Assembly (NCBI GenBank): GCA_019694295.1
Contig: JAIBCG010000002.1
Span: 54,271-118,270, forward strand
Length of the DNA stretch: 64,000 nt
Source of the DNA: Saprospiraceae bacterium
GTDB lineage: Bacteria > Bacteroidota > Bacteroidia > Chitinophagales > Saprospiraceae
Direction of reading: 5' to 3'
Position 1 is the stretch's first letter, and every line of letters starts with the position of its first letter. The notes beneath the pieces are model-generated. The model saw only the letters and a list, made by a program, of their open reading frames with translations. It did no database searches and had not been told where the DNA came from. Shown here piece after piece: positions 9,891-20,325 of this stretch. The position numbers were made by a program, and so were the translations under genes.

Positions 9891-12800
9891 ATGAGGTATA
9901 TAATATGGTTGAATTTGTTCTTTTTGGGATTCTGTATAGAATCTTATGCCACACACATCATCGGTGGTGAAATAACCTATTCGTGCCTGGGGAATAATAA
10001 ATACGAAATCACACTGGTGGTTTATAGAGATTGCTTTAACGGAGTTCCGCCCTTTGACGATACAGTTTCTATAGGTGTTTTTAACTATAAAAACGAACTC
10101 ATAGATGACATCCGAATTCCTTACATGCACGATGATACCATCAAGCAAACCCTGATTGGTGACTGCAAAGTTATTCCGCCAAATGTTTGTGTACACACAT
10201 CAGTGTACAAAGATACAATAGACTTGAAACCTATACTCGGTGGTTATACATTGGTCTATCAACGATGTTGCCGAAACAAGACCATTGTCAATATTGTAAA
10301 ACCCGATGATACAGGGGCATCATTTGTCATTCAGATAACAGAGAAGGCATTGCTCGAATGCAACTCAAGTGCCAAGTTCAAATACTGGCCACCTATCTAT
10401 ATATGTGCCAACGAACCAATTATTTTCGATCATTCGGCCATTGATCCGGACGGGGACTCTATTGTTTATAAACTTTGTACACCTACCAACGGACTAAAAG
10501 ATGACCCACAACCTCAGCCACCCAACGCCCCGCCTTATGATAAAGTAGTCTGGAAGGATCCACCTTACAATATCGATAATCTGATGGGGGGTGTGCCATT
10601 GGCCATTGACAGCAAAACCGGCTTACTCACCGGCATACCCAATACCATAGGGCAATTTGTAGTAGGTGTCTGTATTGAAGAATATCGCGACGGGAAAATT
10701 ATTTCAACAACAACCAGAGATTTTCAATACAACGTAGGCTTGTGTGGTAAGACCGAATCCGCATTTTTTGTGCCCGATGTCAACTGCAGCGGGCTTAACG
10801 TCAGCTTTATCAATCAATCACAGAACGGCAATAAATTTGAATGGGATTTTGGAGATCCGACAACTACTCTTGACAAATCAACTATTTTTAATCCAAATTA
10901 TACTTACCCGGACACAGGTACTTATACTGTTAAGTTGATTGCGAAGGCAAGTGAAATATGTACAGATACTTTTTTTAAAACCATTAAAGTTTATAAAAAT
11001 TCACTGTCACCTGAGTACAAGCTCAAACTGCTGTCTTGTACCGATTCGATGGTAGTGGCAGTAACCGATGCTTCAATTGATACGGTGAGTAGCATTGTGT
11101 CGTGGAAATATTATCTCAAAATCGGCGGTGTACTAAAAGATAGTTCGACCCTGAAAAATCCTGTTTTCGTTGGTGACACACTTGGTATATGGGAAATAAC
11201 GCTGATCGTTACGAATGAGCTTGGTTGTGAAAAAGTCAGGAAACGTAACATCGTATTCCCCAAAATGATACAATTCAAATTTCCGACCGACACACTTTAC
11301 AAATGTCCTGGGCAGGAGCTTATTCTTCCGGGGCCGGTTGACACGAATTATATTTTGACCTGGGCACCCGGCAGTTATTTGTCTGATAGCACCAAAGCCA
11401 ATCCGGTGTGTTTTACACCACAGGATATACATTACACACTCAAAGTAAAAGACAAGCTTAGCATCTGCAATGTTACGCGCGATCTTTGGGTTAAAGTGGC
11501 TCCTGAATTCTCCATCAACTTACCAGACAGTATATCTACATGTGATAAAGATTATAAACTTACAATAAGCACCGATGCTTATTTGCCTAAAATATATACT
11601 AGTTATCAAAAAGATTTTTCACAGATTATTGACACAACCGACGAAGTCATGCTGAATTCCATATCCGGCCAGAAGCTCATTTATGTAAAAATAACTGATT
11701 TTTATGGTTGTGAAAAGATTGATTCGGTTAAGATAACCGGCAATGGTATTTATCACGAAAATCCTGATGATCTTGTTATATGCCCGGGTGATACCGCCAA
11801 TGTAGTTGTCAAGCAGGGTATAGGCCCGACAATGAATATCCAATGGTCAGCAGACCCTTCCCTAAATGCCAATGGATTCGGTGCTAAGATTTTTCCAGCA
11901 CAGTCAGGAAAACATTGGTATTATTATACGCTGAGTAACCAGGCAGGTTGTTTGGTTGCTGATTCATTTGCAATATTTGTTGTTGATACTGTGCCGACAG
12001 TTTTTTTCACATACCATCAATGCGCCGGCACGAGGATATTTGTAGAAGCGAACGGTAAAAATGCACCATACTATCATTGGTTGGTTGATGATGGTGATAG
12101 TGTACAATACTTTCAGTCAGCACCATTTTCGATCGATTTTGCTGATACAGGAGTTTACCAAATTAAAGCCTGGGTTCCGGGTGCTGTGTGTCTCGATACA
12201 TTGTTGGGTCAAATATCTGTAGGGAAAGGAAGCCTGGATCTGAGTTATCAGCTTGATGTGCCTGTTTGTCATGATAGCCTCGTTGTGGCTCTAAAAAATA
12301 CCAGCGAAGGATATGACCCGAATATACATAAGGCCTATTGGTATTCAAATTTTGGAGGTCTGGTAGAAGGCGATTCGTTGAAAATTACATTGCATAAGGT
12401 ACAACCCGACCTCAAGATATTGTTAATAATAGACCAGATGAATGGTTGTGTTGATACAATCCCGGCCAACATTGCAGGCACTTTCATCCCAACCATACCT
12501 GATGACAGTATCAAGACTTGTTCAGGTAGAGAAATCAAACTGAATTATAATGCGTATGCATACCTCAGTTTTGAGTGGCAGCCCGCAGCATTGGTTTCTG
12601 ATCCTACTATTGCTTCACCTATCATCAAGAGTAGCCAAAGTGAAGTTCTGACCGCCAGTATTAAGGCGCAAATAACAGATTCGGTGTTTTGTCAATCGGC
12701 CTTCAAGGTATTTCTTGATGTACTCCCTTCGGCAGAATACACGGTTCAGTATGATTCAGTCATTTGTGATTCGGCCTCAATCATTTCTGTAAAAACTGAT

Positions 12801-13733
12801 ATTGGCAACAGTATTCTCTGGTTTGATACAGAAAAACTGGATAATGTAATAGCCATTGGAGACAGCCTGAAAGTAAAGCCGGACAGACATAGTACATACT
12901 ACGGGACAGTAACCGCACCATCGGGCTGTGTTGACACAATTATGGTGAACATACTCAATCAATTGCCACAGATACTCCCTAACCCTGCCATACTGTGTGC
13001 AGGAGATACTGCTATCGTTAGTGTTATTAATCTGTTTGCCGGAGATCAATTAAGTTGTGTTTTTGACCCTTCGGGATTGGTATTCGTAGATTCTGCTACG
13101 GGAAATTATCTGGTGACGGCTGATAAGAGTTTCGAACTTGATGTTACATGTACCAATCAATATGGATGTTCGGTAACAAAAGAGCTCCCGGTTGATGTAT
13201 TCGAATACCAGCCACCACTGAGTATCACTGCTGACCCAACAATTCTTGCTACGGGCCAGTCGGCTCAGCTGAATGCAACCTATGACCCGGGGTATAGTTA
13301 TTTCTGGTCACCTGCAGGTAGTTTGTCCAATGCTGCTATTCATAATCCTGTGGCTACACCTGAGCAGTCCACGAGTTATACTTTGTTGATTATCAATGAA
13401 GACGGTTGTAGGAATGAAGCAAGCATACTGGTACAAGTTTTCAATCCGGTATGTGAGGAGCCTTTTAGTTTTATTCCGAATGCATTTTCTCCGAATGGAG
13501 ACGGTAAGAACGACCGGTTTTATATACGGGGCGAATTTATTACTGAAATAAAACTGAGTGTTTACAATAGATGGGGAGTATTGGTATATTATTCTGAAGA
13601 CAAGGATGAAGGATGGGACGGAAGTTACAAAGGCGACCAGTCATCACCGGATGTCTATGGCTATCAGGTAGAATTTCTATGTGCCGATGGAAAGAGATTT
13701 TTCAAAAAAGGCAATGTAAGCTTATTCAGATAA
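9891..13733 (+). CDS. giant secreted PKD/Ig-like protein with T9SS type B sorting domain (copy 2)
   Basis: About 1280 residues, paralogous to the preceding gene. The chosen ATG begins a signal peptide (MRYIIWLNLFFLGFCIESYA), followed by THIIGGEITYSCLG, nearly the same N-terminal domain as copy 1, including the YRDCFNGVPPFDD block. PKD/Ig-like modules follow (for example FEWDFGD with YPDTGTYTVKL). The type B sorting domain ends the protein (FIPNAFSPNGDGKND, NRWGVLVY, terminal KGNVSLFR). The open frame extends up to 9759, but a terminator hairpin lies in that extension and the signal peptide would be displaced. The strong N-terminal likeness and divergent middle indicate an old tandem duplication. 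Confidence 0.88.
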   Translation: MRYIIWLNLFFLGFCIESYATHIIGGEITYSCLGNNKYEITLVVYRDCFNGVPPFDDTVSIGVFNYKNELIDDIRIPYMHDDTIKQTLIGDCKVIPPNVCVHTSVYKDTIDLKPILGGYTLVYQRCCRNKTIVNIVKPDDTGASFVIQITEKALLECNSSAKFKYWPPIYICANEPIIFDHSAIDPDGDSIVYKLCTPTNGLKDDPQPQPPNAPPYDKVVWKDPPYNIDNLMGGVPLAIDSKTGLLTGIPNTIGQFVVGVCIEEYRDGKIISTTTRDFQYNVGLCGKTESAFFVPDVNCSGLNVSFINQSQNGNKFEWDFGDPTTTLDKSTIFNPNYTYPDTGTYTVKLIAKASEICTDTFFKTIKVYKNSLSPEYKLKLLSCTDSMVVAVTDASIDTVSSIVSWKYYLKIGGVLKDSSTLKNPVFVGDTLGIWEITLIVTNELGCEKVRKRNIVFPKMIQFKFPTDTLYKCPGQELILPGPVDTNYILTWAPGSYLSDSTKANPVCFTPQDIHYTLKVKDKLSICNVTRDLWVKVAPEFSINLPDSISTCDKDYKLTISTDAYLPKIYTSYQKDFSQIIDTTDEVMLNSISGQKLIYVKITDFYGCEKIDSVKITGNGIYHENPDDLVICPGDTANVVVKQGIGPTMNIQWSADPSLNANGFGAKIFPAQSGKHWYYYTLSNQAGCLVADSFAIFVVDTVPTVFFTYHQCAGTRIFVEANGKNAPYYHWLVDDGDSVQYFQSAPFSIDFADTGVYQIKAWVPGAVCLDTLLGQISVGKGSLDLSYQLDVPVCHDSLVVALKNTSEGYDPNIHKAYWYSNFGGLVEGDSLKITLHKVQPDLKILLIIDQMNGCVDTIPANIAGTFIPTIPDDSIKTCSGREIKLNYNAYAYLSFEWQPAALVSDPTIASPIIKSSQSEVLTASIKAQITDSVFCQSAFKVFLDVLPSAEYTVQYDSVICDSASIISVKTDIGNSILWFDTEKLDNVIAIGDSLKVKPDRHSTYYGTVTAPSGCVDTIMVNILNQLPQILPNPAILCAGDTAIVSVINLFAGDQLSCVFDPSGLVFVDSATGNYLVTADKSFELDVTCTNQYGCSVTKELPVDVFEYQPPLSITADPTILATGQSAQLNATYDPGYSYFWSPAGSLSNAAIHNPVATPEQSTSYTLLIINEDGCRNEASILVQVFNPVCEEPFSFIPNAFSPNGDGKNDRFYIRGEFITEIKLSVYNRWGVLVYYSEDKDEGWDGSYKGDQSSPDVYGYQVEFLCADGKRFFKKGNVSLFR

Positions 13734-13884
13734 ATAAAAACCGGATTGATCGGAGGTTGAAGTAGTAAGAAATCACGACATTGAAATGAAGCCTCCTCGA
13801 TGAATGTAAATTTATTAATCTTTTATTGAATAATTGACGTAGAACATACTAACACATTTTTATAATACACAAATTTTTTATTTT

Positions 13885-15126
13885 ATGAAAGAACACATGC
13901 GGCCAGAGAGTCTGATGATGAGTTACGGTTATAAACCAGAGCTATCTGAAGGTGCGGTAAAATGTCCGATTTTTCAAACATCTACCTTTGTATTTAAAAC
14001 GGCAGAGGAAGGAAAAGCTTTTTTTGAAATTGCTTATGGTATCCGTAAAAAACTCCCAAACGAAGAGCTGGGGCTTATATATAGTCGATTAAATAACCCT
14101 GACCTTGAGATACTCGAAGACCGCCTTTGCTTATGGGATGGTGCCGAAGATTGTGCAGTATTCGAAAGCGGAATGTCGGCCATTACGACAGTTTTGCTCG
14201 AATTCCTGAAACCCGGTGATCTGCTTGTATATAGCAATCCGCTCTATGGCGGTACAGATCATTTTATCAATCATTTTTTACCAAAGTTAGGAATCCATAC
14301 GCTCGGATTTAAGCCAGGTGAAGAAAGAAATGGATTGGCAGATTTGATAAAAGGTTCACCACATGCGGACAAACTCGCCATGATATATGTAGAAACACCT
14401 GCCAACCCAACTAATGCACTAATCGACATTGGTGCTTGCAGAGAAGTAGCAGATTATTTTAAGACAGATGAAAAAACAGTATTCGTTGCGGTGGACAATA
14501 CCTATCTTGGACCATTATGGCAGCATCCCTTGAAGCATGGAGCTGATTTTGTGATGTATTCGGCAACAAAATACATTGGTGGGCATAGCGATGTTATTGC
14601 AGGTGCTGTTTTGGGCAATGCTGAGGTCATGGCAAGAGTAAAGACTTTACGCACATTCCTAGGAAATATGTGCGGACCATGGACAGGCTGGTTGTTGCTA
14701 CGTAGTCTTGAAACTTTAAAGGTGAGAATGGATCAACAGGCTGCCAATGCAAAGGAAGTAGCAGCATTTCTAAGTACACATCCTAAAGTAGAGCGCGTTT
14801 ATTATATAGGTCATCTGGACAGCAACGATGCTGAGTTTGAAGTATTTAACAAGCAATGTGTCTCACCGGGTGCAATGGTTTCGTTTGATATTAAGGGTGG
14901 CGAAGCAGAAGCATTTGCTTTTCTGAATAATCTAAAACTCATAAAACTTGCAGTAAGTCTTGGCAGTACAGAGTCACTTGCAGAACATCCTGACACCATG
15001 ACACATGCCGGGGTTGACCCGGGGCATAAGCTTGAAATGAACATAACAGGAAAAATGGTTCGATTGTCAATTGGGGTAGAAAACTTCAATGACATCATCT
15101 GGGACATTAAGCAGGCCTTATCCTGA
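13885..15126 (+). CDS. cystathionine gamma-synthase family PLP-dependent enzyme
   Basis: Cytoplasmic Cys/Met-metabolism PLP enzyme (trans-sulfuration or methionine gamma-lyase type). The PLP lysine is K229 in SATKYIGGHSD, preceded by the VDNTYLGP strand. ESGMSAI near residue 97 and SNPLYGGT near 120 line the cofactor site. At 413 residues it has normal family length plus an insertion around GIRKKLPNEE (52-61). The exact reaction (gamma-synthase, beta-lyase or gamma-lyase) cannot be decided from sequence alone. It is a metabolic gene placed between two blocks of adhesin genes, with a terminator directly after it. Confidence 0.85.
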   Translation: MKEHMRPESLMMSYGYKPELSEGAVKCPIFQTSTFVFKTAEEGKAFFEIAYGIRKKLPNEELGLIYSRLNNPDLEILEDRLCLWDGAEDCAVFESGMSAITTVLLEFLKPGDLLVYSNPLYGGTDHFINHFLPKLGIHTLGFKPGEERNGLADLIKGSPHADKLAMIYVETPANPTNALIDIGACREVADYFKTDEKTVFVAVDNTYLGPLWQHPLKHGADFVMYSATKYIGGHSDVIAGAVLGNAEVMARVKTLRTFLGNMCGPWTGWLLLRSLETLKVRMDQQAANAKEVAAFLSTHPKVERVYYIGHLDSNDAEFEVFNKQCVSPGAMVSFDIKGGEAEAFAFLNNLKLIKLAVSLGSTESLAEHPDTMTHAGVDPGHKLEMNITGKMVRLSIGVENFNDIIWDIKQALS

Positions 15127-15140
15127 TCACCACATAAAGG

Positions 15141-15175
15141 AAAAGCCCGCAAGAATTACTTACGGGCTTTTCTTT
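15141..15175. terminator. bidirectional intrinsic terminator between convergent genes
   Basis: AAAAGCCCG at 15141-15149 pairs with CGGGCTTTT at 15163-15171, with three further internal pairs. T-rich flanks on both strands let it serve the PLP-enzyme gene (plus) and the adhesin gene ending at 15195 (minus). Confidence 0.8.
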
Positions 15176-15194
15176 TGAATATTGTAACAGGATT

Positions 15195-18100
15195 TTATCT
15201 TTGGACAGTTACATCACCTTTATACAGGATTTCTTCACCATCCAGGAATTTAATCATTGCCCAGTAAACAAATACGCCACTGTTTACCACCTTTCCGCGA
15301 TATTGACCATTCCATCCGTTGACTGTATCACTGTTAGGGCCAGGTAGGAAGTTTTCCTTTTCAAATATCTTATTACCCCAACGGTCAAAGATCTCGAATT
15401 TCTTGATCTCTTCAACTCCGGGTCCTGTCTGGATGCCGAAGAAGTCATTGAGGCCATCACCGTTTGGTGAAAAAGTATTAGGGATGTAAACCAGCCTTTC
15501 TTTTTTAACAAATACAAGTTTTTTATCAGTAGCCACACAGCCAGAAGTATCAGTAGCCGTAACAGTAAACAACTGGGCATTAAATAACTGTACTGTTGGG
15601 TTCGGACAATTTGCACAGAAAGAATCCAGAGCCGGTGTCCATTCAAGTGTTTTGAGCCTGCCTAGGTCACTGATATTGTCAATACCCAAAGTGATTGAAT
15701 TGCCCCATCCAATGATGGTATCCTTGCCCGCTTCAACTGTGAACAATGCAGGTTGTTTGATAGTAAGCAATGTGTCGTATTCGCAGCCCGCTGCATCTTG
15801 AATAGAAATCTTGTAAGTACCGTCACCAAGGAATTGAAACTCCGAAGCAGTATTAAATGTGCCACCATTGATAGAATAAGTAAATGGAGCAGTACCGCCG
15901 GTCACACCGTTTACAATGATAAATCCGTCTTTATTTCCAAAACATTTAGGATTCCCCTGCTCGGTAGTAAGACCTGTAGGCATTTCGTTATTGATTGGAA
16001 CTTCTATGTCAGTTGTTTTTGTACAGCCATTACTGGTATTGGTGATGACAAGTGAGTAAACGCCCGGTGTTGCTACAGAGAAATTTGTTTGGTTGCCGGT
16101 AAAACCTCCCGGACCGGTCCAGCTGTAGCTAAACTGGTTTCCGATGCTTGAGCCTGTTGTTGTAACATTGACAAGTTTTGTTGTACAGTTCAGTTCGCCA
16201 CTTACCTGAGCGAGAGCATTCGGCAAATCAGAATTAAGTGTTACGGTAGAAGTCTTTGATGTAGTACAGCCGTTTGGTGCAGTTACTACACATACATAAT
16301 TACCTGCTTGTGTAACCGTAACAGACGGCGTGGTAGTATTAATGCCAGGCCCACTCCAAGCGTACGTGACACCTGGTGTATTTGACACTGCATTAAGAGT
16401 TTGAGAAGTATTTATACAGTCTATTACAGCATCGTTTACTGACAAGTCCGGTGCATTCTCATCACTTGTTACATTTGCAGTAGTTGTCTGGGTGCAACCA
16501 TTTCCGGTATCCGTAACTACTACAGTGTAAGTACCTGCATCACCTACTGTAGGATTTTGCTGGGTAGAGTAGAAGTTGTTAGGACCACTCCAAACCCACG
16601 TGACAGGCGTAGCTGAAGTAGAAGCTGTAAGTTGTATCTGCGAATTATTTGTACAAGTAAGGGTGCCACCTGTTGCATTAACATCAGGGTTGGCATTATC
16701 CTGTACTACAATTACAGTCATAGTACTTGTACAACCATTCTTTATATCAGTCACAACAAGTGTATAATCACCTGCAGTGGTAATGAGGTCTGCATTTGAA
16801 GTATTGGCAGAATAGTTACCCGGGCCACTCCATGCATATTTTACATTATTGGTTGATGAGTTGCCAACACATTCAGCGATTGGTTCATAGCAATTGATTA
16901 CATCACCTTGTGCCGAAATGTTTGGAACGGTAGTGTTTTCAGGTACTTTAAGATTAAGAGTGTTTGAACAGCCATTACTGTTGTTGGTCACTATCAGCGT
17001 ATATGTCTGTGCAGTTTGTGTTGTAAAATTAAGGTTACTGCTTACTGCATTTGAAGATGGGTCAACCCATGATACAGTAATATTATTAGTAACATCCGAA
17101 GTGCCGTTTATGGTAGCTGTTTTGTTATTGTAACAATTTATTGTGTCGGTTTTAGCAGAAATGACAGGTTTCACTATATCCTGATCGACCTGAATGCTTG
17201 CCGAGTTGGTACATTGGTTTTTCGGATTGGTCACCTTAACGGTGAATATGCCGGGAGTGCTAGTAGAGATATTTGTAACTGACCCACCAGGTACACCAGG
17301 ACCAGTCCATGCGTATGTGAGCCCCAGTACACTTGAAGTAGCTGTCAGATTTACGGTTGTTATGTTACAGTCCAGATCATCATCTTTATCTAAAGTAATG
17401 TCAGGTGTATCCTGGTCTTTGACAGATTCGACACTTTGAGAGCTAGTACAACCATTGACAGGGTCTGTGACGACAAGTGTAAAAATGCCAGCACCGGCTA
17501 CATCACAATTGGCAGTAGGGCAGAGCGGCACACCTGTGGCATTGAACCACTGATATACTGCATTTGGTGTACTGGATCCACCTGTTAAGGTCGCCTGACC
17601 AGAGATACAGTCAGTCGTGTCACCTTTAGCTGTTACGTTCGGTGCAGTTGTATTTTGTAGTACATCAATATCCGCACTGTCTGTACATCCGTTTTGGGTA
17701 TTGGTCACGGTCACTGTATATTGGCCTGTAACAGTGGCCTTTGTGTATTTTGTATTGGCAGAAAATCCACCCGGACCGCTCCATGAATAGTTGATGGTCG
17801 GCAGACTAAGACTCGATATGCCTGTAAGTGTTACTGAGACGCTATCACAGGTGATCGGGCTTGTCACTGTGGCTGATGCTACTGGTTTGTCTTTAGCATC
17901 CAAGGCCTCTGCATTGGCTGATCTTGTACATCCGTTAGGCGCAGTAATGACTACCGTGTAAATACCGGCTTTGTTAACTGTTATACTCGGGTCGGTACCC
18001 GTAACACCATTGCCACTCCAGCTGTAGGTTACACCCGGGGTATTGCTACTTGCCACAAGTGTACCTGTGAATGTAAAACAATCTATGGTGTCATTTTTTA

Positions 18101-20201
18101 TAGCATAATCCGGCTTAATGGTGTCCGCAGCTACCATAGCCAATGCAGTATCCTTACAACCATTAAGTCCTGTAACTACCAATTCATATTCGCCTGCATT
18201 GGTTACGTCAGGGTTTTGAAGTGATGAAGTGAAACCACCCGGGCCCTTCCAGCTGTATGTAACACCGGTTGTACTGGAATTTCCTGTAACTTTAACTGGG
18301 AATTTGACACAATCAAAAGTATCACCACTTGCCGTGACATTTGCTGGCTGGTCAAAATCTCCAATAACCGGAACGTTCAGTGTTGAGGAACATCCGTTAT
18401 TAGGATCGAAAACTTCAAACACATAATTACCTGCGGTATTAACATTAACAGTATTGACATTTGAAATAACATTATTTCCTGAATCGTACCATTTATATGT
18501 AGCGTTTGGTGTACTACTTGTTCCTGTCAGGGTTTTATTAGGATTCTTACAGCTTATTGTATCACCTTTTGAAGAAATATTTGGGTTAGCTTTTATAGAG
18601 ACTACATTGTAGGTTTCGGAGTCTGTACAAAGATTCGGTGCGGTAATCACCAAGGTATATGTACCTGGTTGTGTTACATTAAGATTTTGGATGGTGTCTT
18701 TTTTACCTGAAGGTGAAGTCCATACAAAATCAGAATTAGGAGCGGTCGATGACCCGAATAAGGTGACAGTATCTTTATAGCATGAAATGATATCTCCCGT
18801 AATGGATGCCTGTGGGGAAGTCGGATCGACATAGACTATTACGCAGGCACTATCAGTACAGCTAATACCACCAGGTGCTGTACCGGTTAGTGTCAGACAG
18901 TATTTTCCTCCAGTCTCGGTCTGTGTTACCAGCACATCACTTGGACCTGAAAGTTTACCGCCATTAAATGCCTCCCATTTTATTTTGAGATTAGTCCAGT
19001 TTTCATTAACGGATTTTGATCCATCTAGAACTGTACTGTTTATAAGGCAACCCAATTGGTCAGGATCCTCTATTTCGACTTCGATTTCGACAAGGGCAAG
19101 CTGAAAGGTAACAACACTATCACAGCCCTGATAGGATTCAAGGTGAACTTCCTCGGTGCCATTATCACAATATACTCCTCCATTGCCTTTTTTATCTTCT
19201 ACAGTAATACAGTCGCCATAGCATCGATAGATAAGCCCCAAATCTTTAGGGGGCACAATAATCGGTTCTACTGTTAGCGTAACAATACTATCGCATCCTT
19301 GCCAGGAAGTAAAAGTGATTTCGTGATCGCCCAATCCATAATTCTGGCCTGCATAAGTATATTCAGCATCAGGACATATTTTGACTGGTTTTGGATTAAT
19401 GGGTACAATGGTGGTAACGGTTACATCTATACATTTCTGGGCAGGCGGAGCAGATTCCGGTATGCAGAAATTCGAAACATCTACACACACTTTATGTACA
19501 CCGGCTGAGGGGAAGGTGATATCTTTGATTTCGGTACTTGTAGTAGGATCGCCCTGTGGGTCATTGTCAAGATACCAATGGTAATAAGCTCCACCTACTA
19601 CAGGGTCAACTGAATACGTGAATGTTCCGCCTGTACAAACTTTTTTAGGTCCTTTTATAGGGCCTATTGTTCCCATCATCAGAGGGCCACCCTGGATTAC
19701 ATCCACGGTTATGTCACATACTGATCCAGCGCAACCATCAACCCAAAAGTAATAGGTCTTACCCGGCACAAAATTGTTACTGCTAAGCGTGTAAGGGCCA
19801 TTGACACAATTCCCGGTACAAACGATTTCTTTACCACTTGGCGGACAAGGTTCTTCATAGATACCCATTTGTAAACCGATATTTCCACCTACATCAGTAC
19901 AATTGGCAGGTATTACCTGTAGTGTCATACTGCTAGTCCCGGCGATGAAACCAAACCATATCGTGTTGTTTGCTACACCACCTCCATTTGAATTACACAG
20001 TGGGCTTGGACCGGTAGGATTCGGAAAATCGGGCATGGTAGTACAATAACCATCCAGGTCATTTATATTACACAATACCGCATCAAATGCCATTACATCA
20101 CTACAATTATACTGCGAGGGGGGCACATTGCAAGGTTGAGCAAATACGGCTACTTGAAAACTAAGAAAAAATAAAAATCCGAGTAAATACTTCAATCTCA
20201 T
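15195..20201 (-). CDS. giant 12-repeat Ig-like T9SS type B protein (array copy A)
   Basis: 1668 residues. A signal peptide ([21 protein letters not shown]) leads into a Cys-rich N-terminal domain (about 24-172: [30 protein letters not shown]). A PKD-like module and two CDS[IV]VT modules follow (about 180-375). Residues 465-1413 hold twelve Ig-like repeats of about 79 residues, each opening with a [GN]D-x3-C motif and closing with a Y-x-L-V-V-T and N-G-C motif. Next come one SprB-type repeat (about 1414-1483: [20 protein letters not shown]) and the type B sorting domain (about 1570-1668, ending KGDVTVQR). Predicted T9SS-exported surface adhesin; each repeat has a Cys pair that could form a disulfide. 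It is co-linear with the gene at 24955-29949. Confidence 0.9.
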   Translation of the reverse strand: MRLKYLLGFLFFLSFQVAVFAQPCNVPPSQYNCSDVMAFDAVLCNINDLDGYCTTMPDFPNPTGPSPLCNSNGGGVANNTIWFGFIAGTSSMTLQVIPANCTDVGGNIGLQMGIYEEPCPPSGKEIVCTGNCVNGPYTLSSNNFVPGKTYYFWVDGCAGSVCDITVDVIQGGPLMMGTIGPIKGPKKVCTGGTFTYSVDPVVGGAYYHWYLDNDPQGDPTTSTEIKDITFPSAGVHKVCVDVSNFCIPESAPPAQKCIDVTVTTIVPINPKPVKICPDAEYTYAGQNYGLGDHEITFTSWQGCDSIVTLTVEPIIVPPKDLGLIYRCYGDCITVEDKKGNGGVYCDNGTEEVHLESYQGCDSVVTFQLALVEIEVEIEDPDQLGCLINSTVLDGSKSVNENWTNLKIKWEAFNGGKLSGPSDVLVTQTETGGKYCLTLTGTAPGGISCTDSACVIVYVDPTSPQASITGDIISCYKDTVTLFGSSTAPNSDFVWTSPSGKKDTIQNLNVTQPGTYTLVITAPNLCTDSETYNVVSIKANPNISSKGDTISCKNPNKTLTGTSSTPNATYKWYDSGNNVISNVNTVNVNTAGNYVFEVFDPNNGCSSTLNVPVIGDFDQPANVTASGDTFDCVKFPVKVTGNSSTTGVTYSWKGPGGFTSSLQNPDVTNAGEYELVVTGLNGCKDTALAMVAADTIKPDYAIKNDTIDCFTFTGTLVASSNTPGVTYSWSGNGVTGTDPSITVNKAGIYTVVITAPNGCTRSANAEALDAKDKPVASATVTSPITCDSVSVTLTGISSLSLPTINYSWSGPGGFSANTKYTKATVTGQYTVTVTNTQNGCTDSADIDVLQNTTAPNVTAKGDTTDCISGQATLTGGSSTPNAVYQWFNATGVPLCPTANCDVAGAGIFTLVVTDPVNGCTSSQSVESVKDQDTPDITLDKDDDLDCNITTVNLTATSSVLGLTYAWTGPGVPGGSVTNISTSTPGIFTVKVTNPKNQCTNSASIQVDQDIVKPVISAKTDTINCYNNKTATINGTSDVTNNITVSWVDPSSNAVSSNLNFTTQTAQTYTLIVTNNSNGCSNTLNLKVPENTTVPNISAQGDVINCYEPIAECVGNSSTNNVKYAWSGPGNYSANTSNADLITTAGDYTLVVTDIKNGCTSTMTVIVVQDNANPDVNATGGTLTCTNNSQIQLTASTSATPVTWVWSGPNNFYSTQQNPTVGDAGTYTVVVTDTGNGCTQTTTANVTSDENAPDLSVNDAVIDCINTSQTLNAVSNTPGVTYAWSGPGINTTTPSVTVTQAGNYVCVVTAPNGCTTSKTSTVTLNSDLPNALAQVSGELNCTTKLVNVTTTGSSIGNQFSYSWTGPGGFTGNQTNFSVATPGVYSLVITNTSNGCTKTTDIEVPINNEMPTGLTTEQGNPKCFGNKDGFIIVNGVTGGTAPFTYSINGGTFNTASEFQFLGDGTYKISIQDAAGCEYDTLLTIKQPALFTVEAGKDTIIGWGNSITLGIDNISDLGRLKTLEWTPALDSFCANCPNPTVQLFNAQLFTVTATDTSGCVATDKKLVFVKKERLVYIPNTFSPNGDGLNDFFGIQTGPGVEEIKKFEIFDRWGNKIFEKENFLPGPNSDTVNGWNGQYRGKVVNSGVFVYWAMIKFLDGEEILYKGDVTVQR
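15963..18809 (-). repeat. twelve tandem ~79-residue Ig-like repeats (array copy A)
   Basis: Protein-level tandem repeat inside the preceding gene. Repeat openings can be read as DIISC, DTISC, DTFDC, DTIDC, SPITC, DTTDC, DDLDC, DTINC, DVINC, GTLTC, AVIDC and GELNC. The order is the same as in array copy B. Confidence 0.85.
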
Positions 20202-20256
20202 TAGGCGTTTTTTTTTAATAGATATAGTTACAGCACAATACGTTGTCTGTAAGCTT

Positions 20257-20264
20257 CAAAAGTA
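20257..20264 (-). promoter_or_regulatory. -7 promoter element for array copy A
   Basis: TACTTTTG on the minus strand matches TAnnTTTG exactly and lies about 55 bp upstream of the ATG at 20201. No convincing -33 element was seen. Confidence 0.5.
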
Positions 20265-20325
20265 AGACAATTATATAAGAATTGAAAATTTCTTCTTTCT
20301 CAATTCTATTTTTTTAGTATTCTTT

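Noticed and set aside
13740..13805. Imperfect inverted repeat (GGAGG with CCTCC) after adhesin copy 2
   Set aside because: The arms are short, the loop is long and there is no T-run, so it is not convincing as a terminator.
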